From: Actinomycetota bacterium
GTDB taxonomy: Bacteria; Actinomycetota; Acidimicrobiia; Acidimicrobiales; RAAP-2
Assembly: GCA_021324045.1 (NCBI GenBank)
Contig: JAJPJV010000006.1
Location: 1 to 59,638 of the forward strand
DNA length: 59,638 nt
Reading direction: 5' to 3'
The first letter of the stretch is position 1. Each line of letters starts with the position of its first letter. The notes under the pieces are model-generated. The model was not told the DNA's origin. It did not search any database and worked only from the letters and a program-made list of their open reading frames with translations. Shown in pieces: positions 16,767 to 26,200 of the stretch. A program made the translations under genes and the position numbers.

Positions 16767-17342
16767 TCACCCGGAGCGGTGGCTTCCAACCACCTGCTGT
16801 GCGCGCCGTGCGTCCCACGCGTACTGGAGGCCCGTGACGAGGGTGAGCCCGCAAGCGATCCACACGGCTACGAGCTGGAGGGTTCGATGCGGAGCCAGTG
16901 GGGGGACGAGACAAGTGGCGATCGCCAGGTCCTGGACGAGTGTCTTTACCTTCGCGGACGACCGAGCAGGCACCGAGATGCCGCGATGACCGACCCAGGA
17001 CCGATAGCCGCTCATGAGGAGCTCCCGGAAGGCGATCAGCACGACCGGTGCCCATGGGAGCCGGTGCTGGTATGCAAGCGTGACGAGCGCACTGACGATC
17101 ACGGCCTTGTCGGCTAATGGATCGAGAAACGCCCCTGAACGGGTGGTGCCCTGACGGCGAGCCAACCACCCGTCGACGCCATCCGAGCCTGCAACCAGGA
17201 CGCCGACCGTCACTGTGACCCAGGTCGCCCCCTGCGTCACGATCAATGCGACGAAAAGGGGGGTCGCTAGCAGTCGCGTCACGGTGAGCGCGTTCGCGGG
17301 TGTCGCGAGCGCTGACGGGCCGAAGCCCGACACGGTTGCCAT
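16767..17342 (-). CDS. pgsA: CDP-alcohol phosphatidyltransferase, probable PgsA
   Basis: The 191-residue membrane protein has the CDP-alcohol phosphotransferase motif D-x2-D-G-x2-A-R-x8-G-x3-D-x3-D at residues 54-78 (SDGVDGWLARRQGTTRSGAF and LDPLADK). 'ANALTVTRLLATPLF' upstream is the usual first helix. The family makes phosphatidylglycerol-phosphate or a related phospholipid from CDP-diacylglycerol. The ATG at 17342 has GAGG before it. It is located between tRNA-Ser and cinA, an arrangement that supports pgsA over other family members. Confidence 0.9.
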   Translation of the reverse strand: MATVSGFGPSALATPANALTVTRLLATPLFVALIVTQGATWVTVTVGVLVAGSDGVDGWLARRQGTTRSGAFLDPLADKAVIVSALVTLAYQHRLPWAPVVLIAFRELLMSGYRSWVGHRGISVPARSSAKVKTLVQDLAIATCLVPPLAPHRTLQLVAVWIACGLTLVTGLQYAWDARRAQQVVGSHRSG

Positions 17343-17401
17343 GGTCCCTCGTTGCGCCTCTGCTCCGAATCGTCCAGAGAAGCCGGCAAAGGCCGGTCGG
17401 G

Positions 17402-17490
17402 CGGAGAGGGAGGGATTTGAACCCTCGGACCGGGTTTCCCCAGTCAACTCATTAGCAGTGAGTCCGATTCGGCCGCTCTCGCACCTCTCC
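17402..17490 (-). tRNA. tRNA-Ser (anticodon GCU)
   Basis: An 89-nt cloverleaf. The acceptor stem GGAGAGG/CCTCTCC closes the molecule. The anticodon arm ACTCA-CTGCTAA-TGAGT shows GCT, and there is a long variable arm and a T-arm GAGGG-TTCAAAT-CCCTC. The discriminator is G. CCA is not encoded; the next bases are CCC. The long variable arm confirms the serine class. It is followed by a small CCGGC/GCCGG hairpin (17383-17396) before pgsA. The upstream coding frame on the same strand runs 47 nt into its 5' half. Confidence 0.97.
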
Positions 17491-17821
17491 GTTGGATCAG
17501 GCTAACAGGAGCTGCGACCCGAGGAAGGCTCCGCGACGAGCCGTCGGCCGCCCGGGAGTCCACCGACAGACGCATTCCGGTCACCGTCGCAACCACGCCC
17601 ATCTCGGTCCCCAGGGTCTCGACGGCTTCCTCGACAACCTCTTGGACAAGGCAAAGCTCCTCCCCGATCTGGTGGCTCGTCCTCCCTGCCGCAGCCAGGA
17701 CCAGGATGCGGAACTGCTGGATGGTCAACTGCCGGATGTGCTCGCCTTCGAAACCCCTCTCGCTGGCCCCTGCACCCTCGACGCTCGTCAACCTCGTCAC
17801 CGTTGCCTCGTGCCTTCGCAT
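17444..17821 (-). CDS. Small HTH protein, LuxR C-terminal-like, overlapping tRNA-Ser
   Basis: From the ATG at 17821 the protein has 125 residues. Residues 34-75 read 'QLTIQQFRILVLAAAGRTSH', then 'QIGEELCLVQEVVEEAVETL', which has the spacing of a LuxR/GerE helix-turn-helix (LT..E..IL.L.A.G....I...L.L....V). The glutamate of the usual 'LTxRE' is replaced, and the recognition helix is unusually acidic. No receiver or sensor domain precedes it. The frame has no stop until inside tRNA-Ser, so its last ~16 residues are encoded by tRNA sequence. Either that is genuine or the true stop was lost. Start uncertain. Confidence 0.5.
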   Translation of the reverse strand: MRRHEATVTRLTSVEGAGASERGFEGEHIRQLTIQQFRILVLAAAGRTSHQIGEELCLVQEVVEEAVETLGTEMGVVATVTGMRLSVDSRAADGSSRSLPRVAAPVSLIQRRGARAAESDSLLMS

Positions 17822-18049
17822 GCTTGAGGAACGGTCCTGACGCCCCGATCTTGCGGTCTGTGAGCCCCGGATCATCCCTCCTGCCGCGCCGGTCGGCCCC
17901 CTCCGGGGCACGCGGTGGCAACCGCCGACCCGGGATTGCGCTCTGCGTGGGAGGTCACCCAGTGGGACGGTCGTCACTCGATCCCGAGGCCCAGCGCCCG
18001 CTCGGCCTGCCCGTTGGAATCGCCGGCGGACCGGTTGCTTGCGCTCGGT

Positions 18050-19276
18050 TCAGTTCTGGCTGACGGGCGTCCCCACGCCGAGGTAGAGGTTGTTCGGCGC
18101 GATGTACGCCTGCTGGGCGTTGTAGGTGAAGATGCCGATCGACACGTTGGCGATGACATTGCCGATGATCGTGGTACCAGCCAGCCCTCCAGGGAAGATG
18201 GAGGCGATGAAGATCCCAGTCGTCGCGGGGTCCTTCGCCGGGAAGTCGAAGTCACCGGTCAGGTTGTCGTTGGCCAGCCAGTTCTCTTCGATGATGTTCC
18301 CTCCGAAGTAACCGCCGGCATGGTCATGGATGACGACGCCCGCGAGGCCATTGTTCCAAGCGATGTTGGCCTCGATCGTGTTGTCATAAACCGCACTGCC
18401 AGGGCCGCCGGCCATCAGGATCCCGCCACCTTGCCCGAGCACCCCGTTGTTCAAAACGGTGTTGTGCCGGACCACGTTGTTGAAGACCCCGGCCTCGCCC
18501 GTCGGCACGCCCGAAGAGTTGGCCGCGAGCGGCGAGTGGCCGGCCAAGGTGATCCCGCAGTCGCTCTCGTTGTTGGCGACGTAATTGTTGGTGATCACGT
18601 TGTTCCGGTTCGGACCGAACTCGTCCGTGAGCAGGATGCCGCCTGCATTGCCGACCACCACGTTGTAGGCCACGGTCGAGTTCATGACCGAGACGAGGTG
18701 GATGCCCTCACCGCAGTCACCCGGGGCTTCAGGAGTGAACGCACACTCTCCAGGACCTCCCTTGGGGTTGAAACCACGGTCGTTGTTGATGACGACGTTG
18801 TACTGCAAGCTGACGTTCGTCACCGGCTGGCCCGAGGTGACGGGTGACCCGTTGGGCGCAGCGGGAGAGGTTCCGACGAGGATGCCTTCGTACGTCGCGT
18901 TCTCGATCGTGAACCCGGTCACCGAACTGCCAGACCCAGCATTGGTGATCTGGATTCCGACCCCGTTGATGGAGGTGGCCGCATCGATCACCGGGTCCCC
19001 CACCCCGACGAGGTTGACGGTCTTGTCGACGATCACCCCGCCGTAGTACGTGCCGCTCTCCACCTCGATCGTGTCACCGTTGTTCGCCGAGTTCAGCGCT
19101 CCGAGGAGGGTGCAGGGACTCGCCTGGGTGCACGAAGGACCGCTCCCGGCGGTCGGCGAAGCAGAAACCCAAAGGATTTGTCCCTGGGCGCCAGCGATCC
19201 CGCCGGCCAGGGGGAGCATGGCAACAGCCGTCCCACTCGCAACTGCGATGGCGAAGGCCAACACTCGTCGTCTCAC
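18050..19276 (-). CDS. Secreted right-handed beta-helix protein (NosD/PbH1 repeats)
   Basis: The 408-residue protein has a clean Sec signal peptide (VRRRVLAFAIAVASGTAVAM, cleavage near AGAQG). It is then built of repeated 'N-x-V-x-x-N' turns such as NNVITNNYVANNE and NNVVRHNTVLNN, which are PbH1 coils of a parallel beta-helix. The first coil region, 'CTLLGALNSANNGDTIEVESG', is typical of the N-terminal cap in such proteins. I chose the GTG at 19276 because AAGGAG lies nine bases before it and it begins the signal peptide exactly. Substrate unknown; these folds bind or cleave polysaccharides. The upstream GTG at 19324 is less likely. Confidence 0.82.
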   Translation of the reverse strand: MRRRVLAFAIAVASGTAVAMLPLAGGIAGAQGQILWVSASPTAGSGPSCTQASPCTLLGALNSANNGDTIEVESGTYYGGVIVDKTVNLVGVGDPVIDAATSINGVGIQITNAGSGSSVTGFTIENATYEGILVGTSPAAPNGSPVTSGQPVTNVSLQYNVVINNDRGFNPKGGPGECAFTPEAPGDCGEGIHLVSVMNSTVAYNVVVGNAGGILLTDEFGPNRNNVITNNYVANNESDCGITLAGHSPLAANSSGVPTGEAGVFNNVVRHNTVLNNGVLGQGGGILMAGGPGSAVYDNTIEANIAWNNGLAGVVIHDHAGGYFGGNIIEENWLANDNLTGDFDFPAKDPATTGIFIASIFPGGLAGTTIIGNVIANVSIGIFTYNAQQAYIAPNNLYLGVGTPVSQN

Positions 19277-19490
19277 CCGTTGCCTCTCCTTCTTCGAGCC
19301 CTTACTGCTCTGCGACACCGGCACCTCGTAGTCCTACGACCCGGGACGGCGCCAATGCATCTGACACCTGCCGGCGGCGCCCACTGCTACGCACCGAACC
19401 ATAGGCACGATCGCGTCCCCGGTCAACCCAAACGCCTCGGCGCGCGGACCACCGAGGTTGACGAGAACGTATCCGGTGCGAACCAAGCAA

Positions 19491-20336
19491 TCACAGCTTG
19501 GCGATGATCTCCTCCGCGAAGCGGCGGAATCCATCGGCCGCCTCTCTGGGGCTCGTAAAGGGTGTGACGAGCAGGCGCGTCGCTCCAGCCTCCTCATAAC
19601 GACGCACATCTTCGATCGAGTTCACGCGCGCGCTGACGGTGACCTGGAAGGGTCCGTTCCGCCCAGCCTCGCGACGCATCTTGTGGATCCGCTCGAGATT
19701 GTGCGGCAGGGTCTCGGGAGACTGCTGCATGGGGATCCAACCGTCCCCCAAAAGGGCCGCGCGGCGCATCGCTGCCGGTGAATCGCCGCCGATCAGCATG
19801 GGGGGCCATGGCTGCTGCACAGGTTTCGGAAGGAAGCCGACCGGCTGGAAGCGGAAGAACTCGCCGTCGTGCTCGATGACCTCCTCGGTAAAGAGGCGCT
19901 GGATGATCCGGATCGTCTCGTCGACCCTGCGGCCTCGCGTCTCGAAGGGAAGCTGCATGGCCTGCCACTCCTGGGACAACCAGCTCGCGCCGATGCCGAA
20001 CTCGATGCGCCCACCGGAGACCACGTCGACCGTGGTCAGCGCCCGAGCCGTGATGAAGGGGTGCCGAAGGCCGATGTTGTAGACGTTGGTACCGAAGCGG
20101 AGCGTCGTCGTCTGGGCGGCCATCGTCGCGATCTGGACCCAAGGGTCGTAGGCGGGAGTCGAAGCCGAGATCGGAGGCTCGCCCGCGTGCGGTGAGTTGG
20201 GCTCACCGGTCATCTTGACCGGCATGATCAAGTGCTCCGGTACCCACACCGACTCGAAACCGGACTGCTCTGCGAGCCTGGCGATCTCCCCCCACCGCCT
20301 GGGGCCAACCATTGCTGTCGTCCCGAAGGCCACCAT
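19491..20336 (-). CDS. LLM-class F420-dependent oxidoreductase
   Basis: A 281-residue luciferase-like monooxygenase-fold protein. 'RLAEQSGFESVWVPEHLI' opens the barrel, 'DVVSGGRIEFGIGASWL' is the central signature, and 'GGDSPAAMRRAALLGDGWIP' is the nucleotide-contact loop. It most resembles the TIGR03619 group of F420-dependent enzymes, which is enlarged in actinobacteria. Substrate unknown. The ATG at 20336 has GGAGAA six bases upstream, and the frame's longer 5' end is discarded. It is divergent from a TetR gene that may regulate it. Confidence 0.88.
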   Translation of the reverse strand: MVAFGTTAMVGPRRWGEIARLAEQSGFESVWVPEHLIMPVKMTGEPNSPHAGEPPISASTPAYDPWVQIATMAAQTTTLRFGTNVYNIGLRHPFITARALTTVDVVSGGRIEFGIGASWLSQEWQAMQLPFETRGRRVDETIRIIQRLFTEEVIEHDGEFFRFQPVGFLPKPVQQPWPPMLIGGDSPAAMRRAALLGDGWIPMQQSPETLPHNLERIHKMRREAGRNGPFQVTVSARVNSIEDVRRYEEAGATRLLVTPFTSPREAADGFRRFAEEIIAKL

Positions 20337-20395
20337 GGCCCGTTCTCCCCATCCCGTCGCTGCCTTCGGCCGGCTCACAGGTCACCCGACCGGTT

Positions 20396-20416
20396 TGTGC
20401 GACGCTATTCGCGACA
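20396..20416. promoter_or_regulatory. Imperfect dyad in the LLM/TetR divergent region
   Basis: TGTGCGA (20396-20402) and TCGCGACA (20409-20416) form an imperfect inverted repeat around a 6-bp centre, one base inserted in the right arm. It lies 60 bp from the LLM start and 115 bp from the TetR start, a plausible operator for that regulator. Confidence 0.25.
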
Positions 20417-20530
20417 GCCAAGTGCCAGCAAATAGCCGGGTGCAGGCTGCCACCGAGGAGACTTGTCCCGACGAGCCGCTTGCAGCCACAACCGCGTCAC
20501 CTCCGAACGCTGACCAACACAGGAGCAACG

Positions 20531-21247
20531 ATGCCTGCGACGTCGAACCGAACGAGGCCCGATCTTGGCGCTGGCGAGATCCGGCGAACCCGGCCCCAGG
20601 GCAGCACCAAGGGAAGGCGGCGCCGCTACGACAGCCCCATTCGGCGGGAACAGGTCGCGCGTACCCGCCAGGCGATCCTCTCGGCAGGATCCGCCATCGC
20701 TCACGAGCTCCCGAGCTGGAACTGGCGTGAGCTCACCTTTCGTGCCGTCGCTGAACGGGCAGGGGTGAGCGAACGGACCGTTTATCGCCACTTCCCGTCG
20801 GAGAGGGAACTCCATGACGCGGTGATGGGCCAGCTCGAGCGAGAAGCCGGGGTCTGCTACGAAAACATCACCATCGACCAGGTGTCAGCGGTCGCGACCC
20901 GGGTCTTCGCAGCCCGAGGGGCGTTCGCGGTCGCCCCGTCAGCCGTGAACGACCCGGCGTTCGCGGCGGAAGACCAGCGACGAAAGGATGCCCTGCTCGG
21001 CGCTGTGGAAGCGGTGACCCCCGAATGGACCCCAGAAGAACGCGAGCTGGCGGCTGCGATCCTCGACGTGCTCTGGAGCATGCCTGCCTACGAGCGGCTG
21101 GTCACTGCCTGGCGGCTCGATGCCCGTCAGGCGATCCGGGCCATCGACTGGGCGATCCGGAGCGTCGTGGCGGGGATCGAAGGCGATCGCCGTCCGGAGC
21201 CAGCCCAGGGACACGATCCGATTGGGGAAGGAACCGATGGCGCCTGA
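20531..21247 (+). CDS. TetR-family transcriptional regulator
   Basis: The 238-residue protein has a Lys/Arg-rich N-terminal arm (about 1-40). A TetR helix-turn-helix follows (QVARTRQAILSAG, then LTFRAVAERAGVSERTVYRHF, abbreviated) and a helical ligand domain. The ATG at 20531 is preceded by AGGAG five bases away, which fixes the start. Its divergent neighbour is the LLM oxidoreductase, a frequent target of local TetR control. The ligand domain gives no clue to the effector. Confidence 0.9.
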   Translation: MPATSNRTRPDLGAGEIRRTRPQGSTKGRRRRYDSPIRREQVARTRQAILSAGSAIAHELPSWNWRELTFRAVAERAGVSERTVYRHFPSERELHDAVMGQLEREAGVCYENITIDQVSAVATRVFAARGAFAVAPSAVNDPAFAAEDQRRKDALLGAVEAVTPEWTPEERELAAAILDVLWSMPAYERLVTAWRLDARQAIRAIDWAIRSVVAGIEGDRRPEPAQGHDPIGEGTDGA

Positions 21248-21270
21248 CCGCTGAACGTGCCCCGACGACG

Positions 21271-21283
21271 ACCGGCCACCGGT
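21271..21283. terminator. Small hairpin between convergent TetR and cysNC genes
   Basis: ACCGG-CCA-CCGGT, a 5-bp stem with a 3-base loop, lies 24 bp after the TetR stop and 26 bp after the cysNC stop. It is short for a terminator and has no T-run. Confidence 0.3.
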
Positions 21284-21308
21284 ACGGCGCGCCTTCGGAC
21301 CCCCGGAC

Positions 21309-23210
21309 CTACCCGAGGCGTCCTCGCTCCTGCAGCGCCGCGATCACGCGATCCGCCGCCTCCTCGGGAGACAAACGCGTGGTGTCCAGACGCAGCTCCG
21401 GAGACTCGGGTGGCTCGTAAGGGGAGTCAATCCCGGTGAAGTTCGGGAGCTCACCCCGACGAGCCTTGGCGTAGAGACCCTTGTGATCCCGCGCCTCGGC
21501 CACCGCCAGCGGAGTGTCCACGTAGACCTCGAGGAACTCCCCCTCCGCGACACGTTCCCTGGCCATGGCACGTTCCGTACGGAAGGGTGAGATGAACGAC
21601 ACCAAGACGATCAGCCCGGCATCCACCATCAGGGCAGCAACCTCGGCGACGCGGCGGATGTTCTCGACCCGGTCGGCGTCGGTGAAGCCCAGGTCGCGGT
21701 TCAAACCATGGCGAACGTTGTCGCCGTCGAGCAGATAGGTGTGCCTTCCCATTTCGTGGAGCTTGCGCTCCACGATGTTGGCGATCGTCGACTTGCCGGC
21801 ACCAGAGAGCCCGGTGAACCAGACGACGGTGGGCTCCTGGCCCTTGAGGCGCGCATGCGCGGCTTTGTTGACCTCGATCGCCTGCCAGTGGATGTTGTGG
21901 GCCCGCCGGAGAGCGAAGTGCAGCAGCCCGGCGCCGACGGTCTCGTTGGAGAGCCGATCGATGACGATGAACCCCCCCATGTCACGGTTCACCCGGTAGG
22001 GATCGAAGGGGATCGGCCGGTCCACGCTGACGTTGCAAACCCCGATCTCGTTCAAGGTCAGGGTCTTGGCCGCCGCGTGCTCGAGGGTGTCGACATTGAT
22101 CCGGTACTTGGGCGGTCCGATGACCAGGCCGACGGTCAGGGTGCCGATCTTCATCAGGTAGGGCCGCCCCGGCAGCATCTCGGTGTCGGCCATCCAGATG
22201 ACGTGCGCTTCGAACTGGTCTGCGAGCGCCGGCGCCGAGTCGGCGGCGGCAATCACATCGCCCCGACTCACGTCGATCTCCTCCGCGAGGGTCAGGGTCA
22301 CCGACTGGCCCGCTGAGGCTTCTGGGAGATCCCCGTCGAAGGTGACAATGCGGCTCACCACCGAGGTCCGGCCAGAGGGGAGGATGCGCACCGGGTCGCC
22401 GGGATGGATGACGCCCGAGACGATCAGCCCCGAGAACCCTCGAAACTCGGGATCCGGACGATTGACCCACTGGACCGGCATCCGAAAGGGCTTCGCCTGG
22501 CGCTCGTCGTCGACCGGCACCGTCTCGAGGTGCTCGATGAGGGTCGGGCCCTCGTACCAGGGCGTGTTCGGGCTCGGAGCAGTGATGTTGTCGCCCCGCA
22601 GCGCCGAAAGCGGGATGCAGACGACGTCGTCGACGCCAACCTCAGCAGCAAACCGCCGGTACTGCGACTCGATCTCTTCGAAGACCTCCCGGGAGTAGCC
22701 GACGAGGTCGAGCTTGTTGACGGCGAGGACGAGGTGACGGATACCCAGCAGCGCCACGAGGTAGGTATGCCGCCGCGTCTGCGTGAGGACGCCTTTGCGA
22801 GCATCGACCAGGACCACTGCCAGCTGGGCAGTGGAGGCTCCCGTGACCATGTTGCGGGTGTACTGCTCGTGACCGGGCGTGTCAGCGACGATGAAGGTGC
22901 GTCGGGGCGTGGAGAAGAAGCGGTATGCGACGTCGATGGTGATGCCCTGCTCGCGTTCGGCTTGCAGGCCGTCGACGAGCAGGGCGAAGTCGAGCTCCCC
23001 GCCCTGAGTGCCCAGCGTCTTGGAATCGGCTTCGAGCGCCGCGAGCTGGTCCTCGAACACCAGCTTGGACTCGTAGAGGAACCTACCGATCAGCGTGGAC
23101 TTCCCGTCGTCGACGCTGCCACAGGTGATGAAGCGCAGAAGGGTCTTCCTCTCGTGGGCAGCCAGATAGGCCTCGATGTCGCTGTCGATCGAACCATCGT
23201 CCGCTGGCAT
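21309..23210 (-). CDS. cysNC: CysNC: sulfate adenylyltransferase GTPase subunit fused to APS kinase
   Basis: A 633-residue fusion. The N-terminal part is an EF-Tu-like GTPase: G1 loop [13 protein letters not shown] at 31-43, then [12 protein letters not shown] and NKLDLVGYS. It is CysN, which drives ATP sulfurylase with CysD. The C-terminal ~190 residues are APS kinase CysC, with P-loop [13 protein letters not shown] and '[20 protein letters not shown]', making PAPS from APS. The ATG at 23210 overlaps the cysD stop (TGATG). The fused form is common in actinobacteria. Having an intact kinase means PAPS is produced, for sulfation or assimilation. Confidence 0.95.
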   Translation of the reverse strand: MPADDGSIDSDIEAYLAAHERKTLLRFITCGSVDDGKSTLIGRFLYESKLVFEDQLAALEADSKTLGTQGGELDFALLVDGLQAEREQGITIDVAYRFFSTPRRTFIVADTPGHEQYTRNMVTGASTAQLAVVLVDARKGVLTQTRRHTYLVALLGIRHLVLAVNKLDLVGYSREVFEEIESQYRRFAAEVGVDDVVCIPLSALRGDNITAPSPNTPWYEGPTLIEHLETVPVDDERQAKPFRMPVQWVNRPDPEFRGFSGLIVSGVIHPGDPVRILPSGRTSVVSRIVTFDGDLPEASAGQSVTLTLAEEIDVSRGDVIAAADSAPALADQFEAHVIWMADTEMLPGRPYLMKIGTLTVGLVIGPPKYRINVDTLEHAAAKTLTLNEIGVCNVSVDRPIPFDPYRVNRDMGGFIVIDRLSNETVGAGLLHFALRRAHNIHWQAIEVNKAAHARLKGQEPTVVWFTGLSGAGKSTIANIVERKLHEMGRHTYLLDGDNVRHGLNRDLGFTDADRVENIRRVAEVAALMVDAGLIVLVSFISPFRTERAMARERVAEGEFLEVYVDTPLAVAEARDHKGLYAKARRGELPNFTGIDSPYEPPESPELRLDTTRLSPEEAADRVIAALQERGRLG

Positions 23211-24124
23211 CAGAAGTACCCCTCTTGCTTCTTCTTCTCCATGGAAGCACTCTGGTCGTGATCGATGATCCGGCCCTGTCGCTCCGACGTGGTGGTGCGC
23301 AGCATCTCCGCGATGACCTCGGGCAATGTCGAGGCCGTCGAGGGGACTGCAGCGGTCAGCGGATAGCAACCCAGCGTCCGGAAGCGCACGCTGCGCCACT
23401 CGGGCTGCTCGCCGGGCAGGAGGCGCATCCGATCGTCGTCGACCATGATCAGCATGCCGTTGCGCTCGACCACCGGACGAGGAGCAGCGAGGTACAGCGG
23501 GACGATCGGGATGCCTTCGCGCTGGATGTACAGCCAGACGTCCAGCTCGGTCCAGTTCGACAGCGGGAAGACGCGGATCGTCTCGCCGGGGCGACGGCGG
23601 ACATTGTACAAGCTCCACAGTTCAGGCCGCTGCGCCTTGGGATCCCAGCGGTGCTGGGGCGAGCGGATCGAGAACACCCGCTCCTTGGCGCGTGACTTCT
23701 CCTCGTCCCGGCGTGCGCCACCGAAAGCGGCGTCGAAGCCATAGTGCTCCAGCGCTTGCTTGAGGCCTTCGGTCTTCCACAGATCCGTGTGGACCTGCGA
23801 ACCATGATCGAACGGGTTGATCCCGAGGCGCACGCATTCTGGGTTCTGCCAGACCTTGAGCTCCATACCGGCCTCGGCTGCCATGCGGTCCCGGAACTCG
23901 TACATGGCTCTGAACTTCCAGGTGGTGTCGACGTGGAGCAAGGGGAACGGTGGGCGTGCGGGATAGAACGCCTTCCGGGCCAAGTGCACCATCACGCCGG
24001 AATCCTTTCCCACCGAATAGAGCATCACGGGGCGCTCGCTTTCCGCCGTGGCCTCACGGATGATGTGGATGCTCTCAGACTCGAGCCGATCGAGGTGGGT
24101 GAGCGTCTGGGTCGGGGTCCTCAT
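23210..24124 (-). CDS. cysD: CysD: sulfate adenylyltransferase small subunit
   Basis: A 304-residue PP-loop ATP pyrophosphatase. The loop [18 protein letters not shown] is near residue 37, followed by '[16 protein letters not shown]' and '[20 protein letters not shown]', all standard CysD segments. With CysN it makes adenosine 5'-phosphosulfate from sulfate and ATP. It overlaps cysQ upstream by four bases and cysNC downstream by one, so cysQ-cysD-cysNC is a single translationally coupled unit. Confidence 0.96.
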   Translation of the reverse strand: MRTPTQTLTHLDRLESESIHIIREATAESERPVMLYSVGKDSGVMVHLARKAFYPARPPFPLLHVDTTWKFRAMYEFRDRMAAEAGMELKVWQNPECVRLGINPFDHGSQVHTDLWKTEGLKQALEHYGFDAAFGGARRDEEKSRAKERVFSIRSPQHRWDPKAQRPELWSLYNVRRRPGETIRVFPLSNWTELDVWLYIQREGIPIVPLYLAAPRPVVERNGMLIMVDDDRMRLLPGEQPEWRSVRFRTLGCYPLTAAVPSTASTLPEVIAEMLRTTTSERQGRIIDHDQSASMEKKKQEGYF

Positions 24125-24903
24125 CGTCGGTCTTCCTTCGTGATCGCCGCCACCGCGGCAAAGACCCGCTCGGCGGCATCGGGTCGGCAGATCAGCAGGT
24201 CAGGTACTGAGGGGTCCGGCTGGTTGTACACGAGGGGGGAACCGTCGAGCCTCGAGGCGTGGAGGCCGGCAGCGACGGCAACCGCCACGGGCGCCGCGGA
24301 GTCCCACTCGCGCTGGCCACCGGAGTGCGCGTAGACGTCAGCGGTCCCCCTCACCACCGCCATGGCCTTCGCACCGGCCGAGCCCATGGGAACCAGCTCG
24401 GCATCCAGTGCAGCGGCGAGCGCCCGAGCGTAGGGGGTTGGCCGGGTTCGGCTGACGACCAGCCGGAGCCGTCCGGGGGAGGACGCTGCGGTCAGCGGCG
24501 GCTCGGCTGTCGACAGCGTCATCCCAGCGGCCGGAAGCGCCACCGCACCCACCTCGGCGCGCCCGTCGATCACCAGCGCCACGTGCACCGCCCAATCATC
24601 GCGATCGGGCTCCCCGAACTCGCGCGTCCCATCCAGTGGGTCGACGATCCAGACCCGGTGGGCCGAGAGCCGGACAGGGTCGTCGACCCCCTCCTCTGAC
24701 AGCACCGGATCCCCCGGATGCCGTTGACCGAGGGCGGTCACGATGAGCTCGTGCGACTGGCGGTCTCCCGCCGTGCGCAGTGCGTCGCCCTCCAACCCTG
24801 ACCCCCGCAGGACTAGCAGGAGACGGCCGGCTTCGGCTGCAATCGCCGCGGCATCGAGGTGATCCTGGCGCGACGCGCCACCAACCCCGCTCGGCGCGCC
24901 CAA
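24121..24903 (-). CDS. cysQ: CysQ-like 3'(2'),5'-bisphosphate nucleotidase (inositol monophosphatase fold)
   Basis: A 260-residue inositol-monophosphatase-family phosphatase. 'VLSEEG' supplies the first metal glutamates, '[12 protein letters not shown]' is the Asp-rich metal motif, and '[18 protein letters not shown]' holds the last aspartate. CysQ hydrolyses PAP, the by-product of PAPS-dependent sulfation and reduction. Its place as the first gene of the sulfate-activation operon supports that over an inositol role. The stop overlaps the cysD start. Confidence 0.9.
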   Translation of the reverse strand: MGAPSGVGGASRQDHLDAAAIAAEAGRLLLVLRGSGLEGDALRTAGDRQSHELIVTALGQRHPGDPVLSEEGVDDPVRLSAHRVWIVDPLDGTREFGEPDRDDWAVHVALVIDGRAEVGAVALPAAGMTLSTAEPPLTAASSPGRLRLVVSRTRPTPYARALAAALDAELVPMGSAGAKAMAVVRGTADVYAHSGGQREWDSAAPVAVAVAAGLHASRLDGSPLVYNQPDPSVPDLLICRPDAAERVFAAVAAITKEDRR

Positions 24904-24953
24904 CGAGGCGCCGAACGCGCCGGACGCGGCGCCCGCGAACGGTGGCAGGCCAC

Positions 24954-26012
24954 TCAGTGGCGCGCCATCCCGGTCATCTGGTCAGGCATGCTCGAGCGCT
25001 CCATCATTCCGTTCGCAACCTCCCCATCCCAAGAGAACCGAGCGATGGCCTGCTGGAGGACGGGGAACGGGCCTGACATTCCCATGTCGGTCGCGACCAT
25101 GATATGGAAGGTCGAGATCATCGACTCTCCCCGGATGGTGGTGGTCCCCTGGTCGGTCTCGAGGACGACCGAGACGTCCTCACCGCTGGGTTCCATCGTG
25201 CGGAGCCACGGAGCTTCGACGACCCGAGCGGGGAGCAACGCTCCGTCGCCTTCGAAGACGTAGCCCTCGTTGTAGGTCTGTTTCCCGTCGTCGCGTGGGG
25301 GGTAGACGATGTAGCCAAAGCCCCGCCCGCTCGGGAACAGCGCGGACTGCCACGCGTGGCCCCGAAAGCGTGGAAGCCGACGGATCCCCTGCCGCCGGAC
25401 ACGGAGGGCGCCGCCACGGATCTCCCGGACGTCGTCACCGACCTCGACGGTTCCGACCGCCCATGAGAGCTGCTCGTAACGCGGACCACCCATGAGGTCT
25501 CCCTCCTCCTGGGTGGCCAAGACCGCGGCGGCTTCGGGCAACAAGGTTCCGTTCTCCCACGGTGGCGCCGCTGACTTGATGTCGAGGTCGAGGCGTACCG
25601 GCACCGTGGAAGGGTCGTCGGAACGGCTTCGGGCGATCTGTTCGCGAACCGTGTGCGCGACGGCGAGACCCTCGAGACGGAGCCGCCAATGGCGGAAGGG
25701 CTCCACCAGCTCGAAGCGGAGTGGGCCGGCACCAAGCACCCTGGGTCGCCCATCTGTGCCGAGGGGCTGGTGCACCTTCCCTGCTTCGAAGATGGTGAAG
25801 ACCCGGCCATCCGCATAGGCGATGTTCACCTGGACATCGTGGGTCTCCCACTGGTCGGCGACCGCCTCGACACCGATCCGCGGCATCCCGACCTCGACAC
25901 CGTTGTCCCAGACCCAGGCGTTGACCGACTCCCGCATCTCGGGGTTCTCGGGTCGGGTCGCAAGGACGTACTCCCGATCCTCCGGGAGTCCCCCGCTGAG
26001 ATCGATTGCCAT
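24954..26012 (-). CDS. Conserved protein, AttH/DUF7064-DUF7065-like
   Basis: A 352-residue soluble protein of two beta-rich halves: 'NAWVWDNGVEVGMPRIGVEA' begins the first, and 'RGHAWQSALFPSGRGFGYIV' lies in the second. This layout matches actinobacterial and proteobacterial proteins now labelled DUF7065 + DUF7064, which resemble the AttH/carotenoid-hydratase lipocalin-like fold and often sit in steroid or lipid degradation clusters. The exact reaction is unknown. I use the ATG at 26012 (GGGGGAG upstream). It is divergent from a sulfotransferase across a 20-bp palindrome and 50 bp upstream of cysQ on the same strand, so it may share its promoter with the PAPS operon. Confidence 0.65.
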   Translation of the reverse strand: MAIDLSGGLPEDREYVLATRPENPEMRESVNAWVWDNGVEVGMPRIGVEAVADQWETHDVQVNIAYADGRVFTIFEAGKVHQPLGTDGRPRVLGAGPLRFELVEPFRHWRLRLEGLAVAHTVREQIARSRSDDPSTVPVRLDLDIKSAAPPWENGTLLPEAAAVLATQEEGDLMGGPRYEQLSWAVGTVEVGDDVREIRGGALRVRRQGIRRLPRFRGHAWQSALFPSGRGFGYIVYPPRDDGKQTYNEGYVFEGDGALLPARVVEAPWLRTMEPSGEDVSVVLETDQGTTTIRGESMISTFHIMVATDMGMSGPFPVLQQAIARFSWDGEVANGMMERSSMPDQMTGMARH

Positions 26013-26070
26013 GCTCGTTCGCTCCCCCTGCATCTATTGGTGGCAGTATTCTGACACCTTTATCACGGTG

Positions 26071-26090
26071 GGTCAACCGGCCGCTTGACC
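26071..26090. promoter_or_regulatory. 20-bp near-perfect palindrome in divergent promoter region
   Basis: GGTCAA-C-CGGCCG-C-TTGACC: nine of ten base pairs are symmetric, with only the C/C position breaking it. It is centred 68 bp from the DUF7064-like start and 120 bp from the sulfotransferase start. An overlapping weaker dyad (TGACACC ... GGTGGGTCA) lies just to its left. It is very likely an operator serving both genes; TetR-type sites have this size. Confidence 0.6.
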
Positions 26091-26200
26091 AGTACCACAA
26101 TTGCTGTCATCATCCTGTCTCGAATACTGGGGTCGCACCATGGCCTCCATGGCTGGGTGACCAGCCCCGCAGCCCGAGCGCTCGTCAGGGGGTGGACATC

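Noticed and set aside
17915-18847. A 310-codon plus-strand frame
   Set aside because: It is antisense to the secreted beta-helix gene and has no recognised motif.
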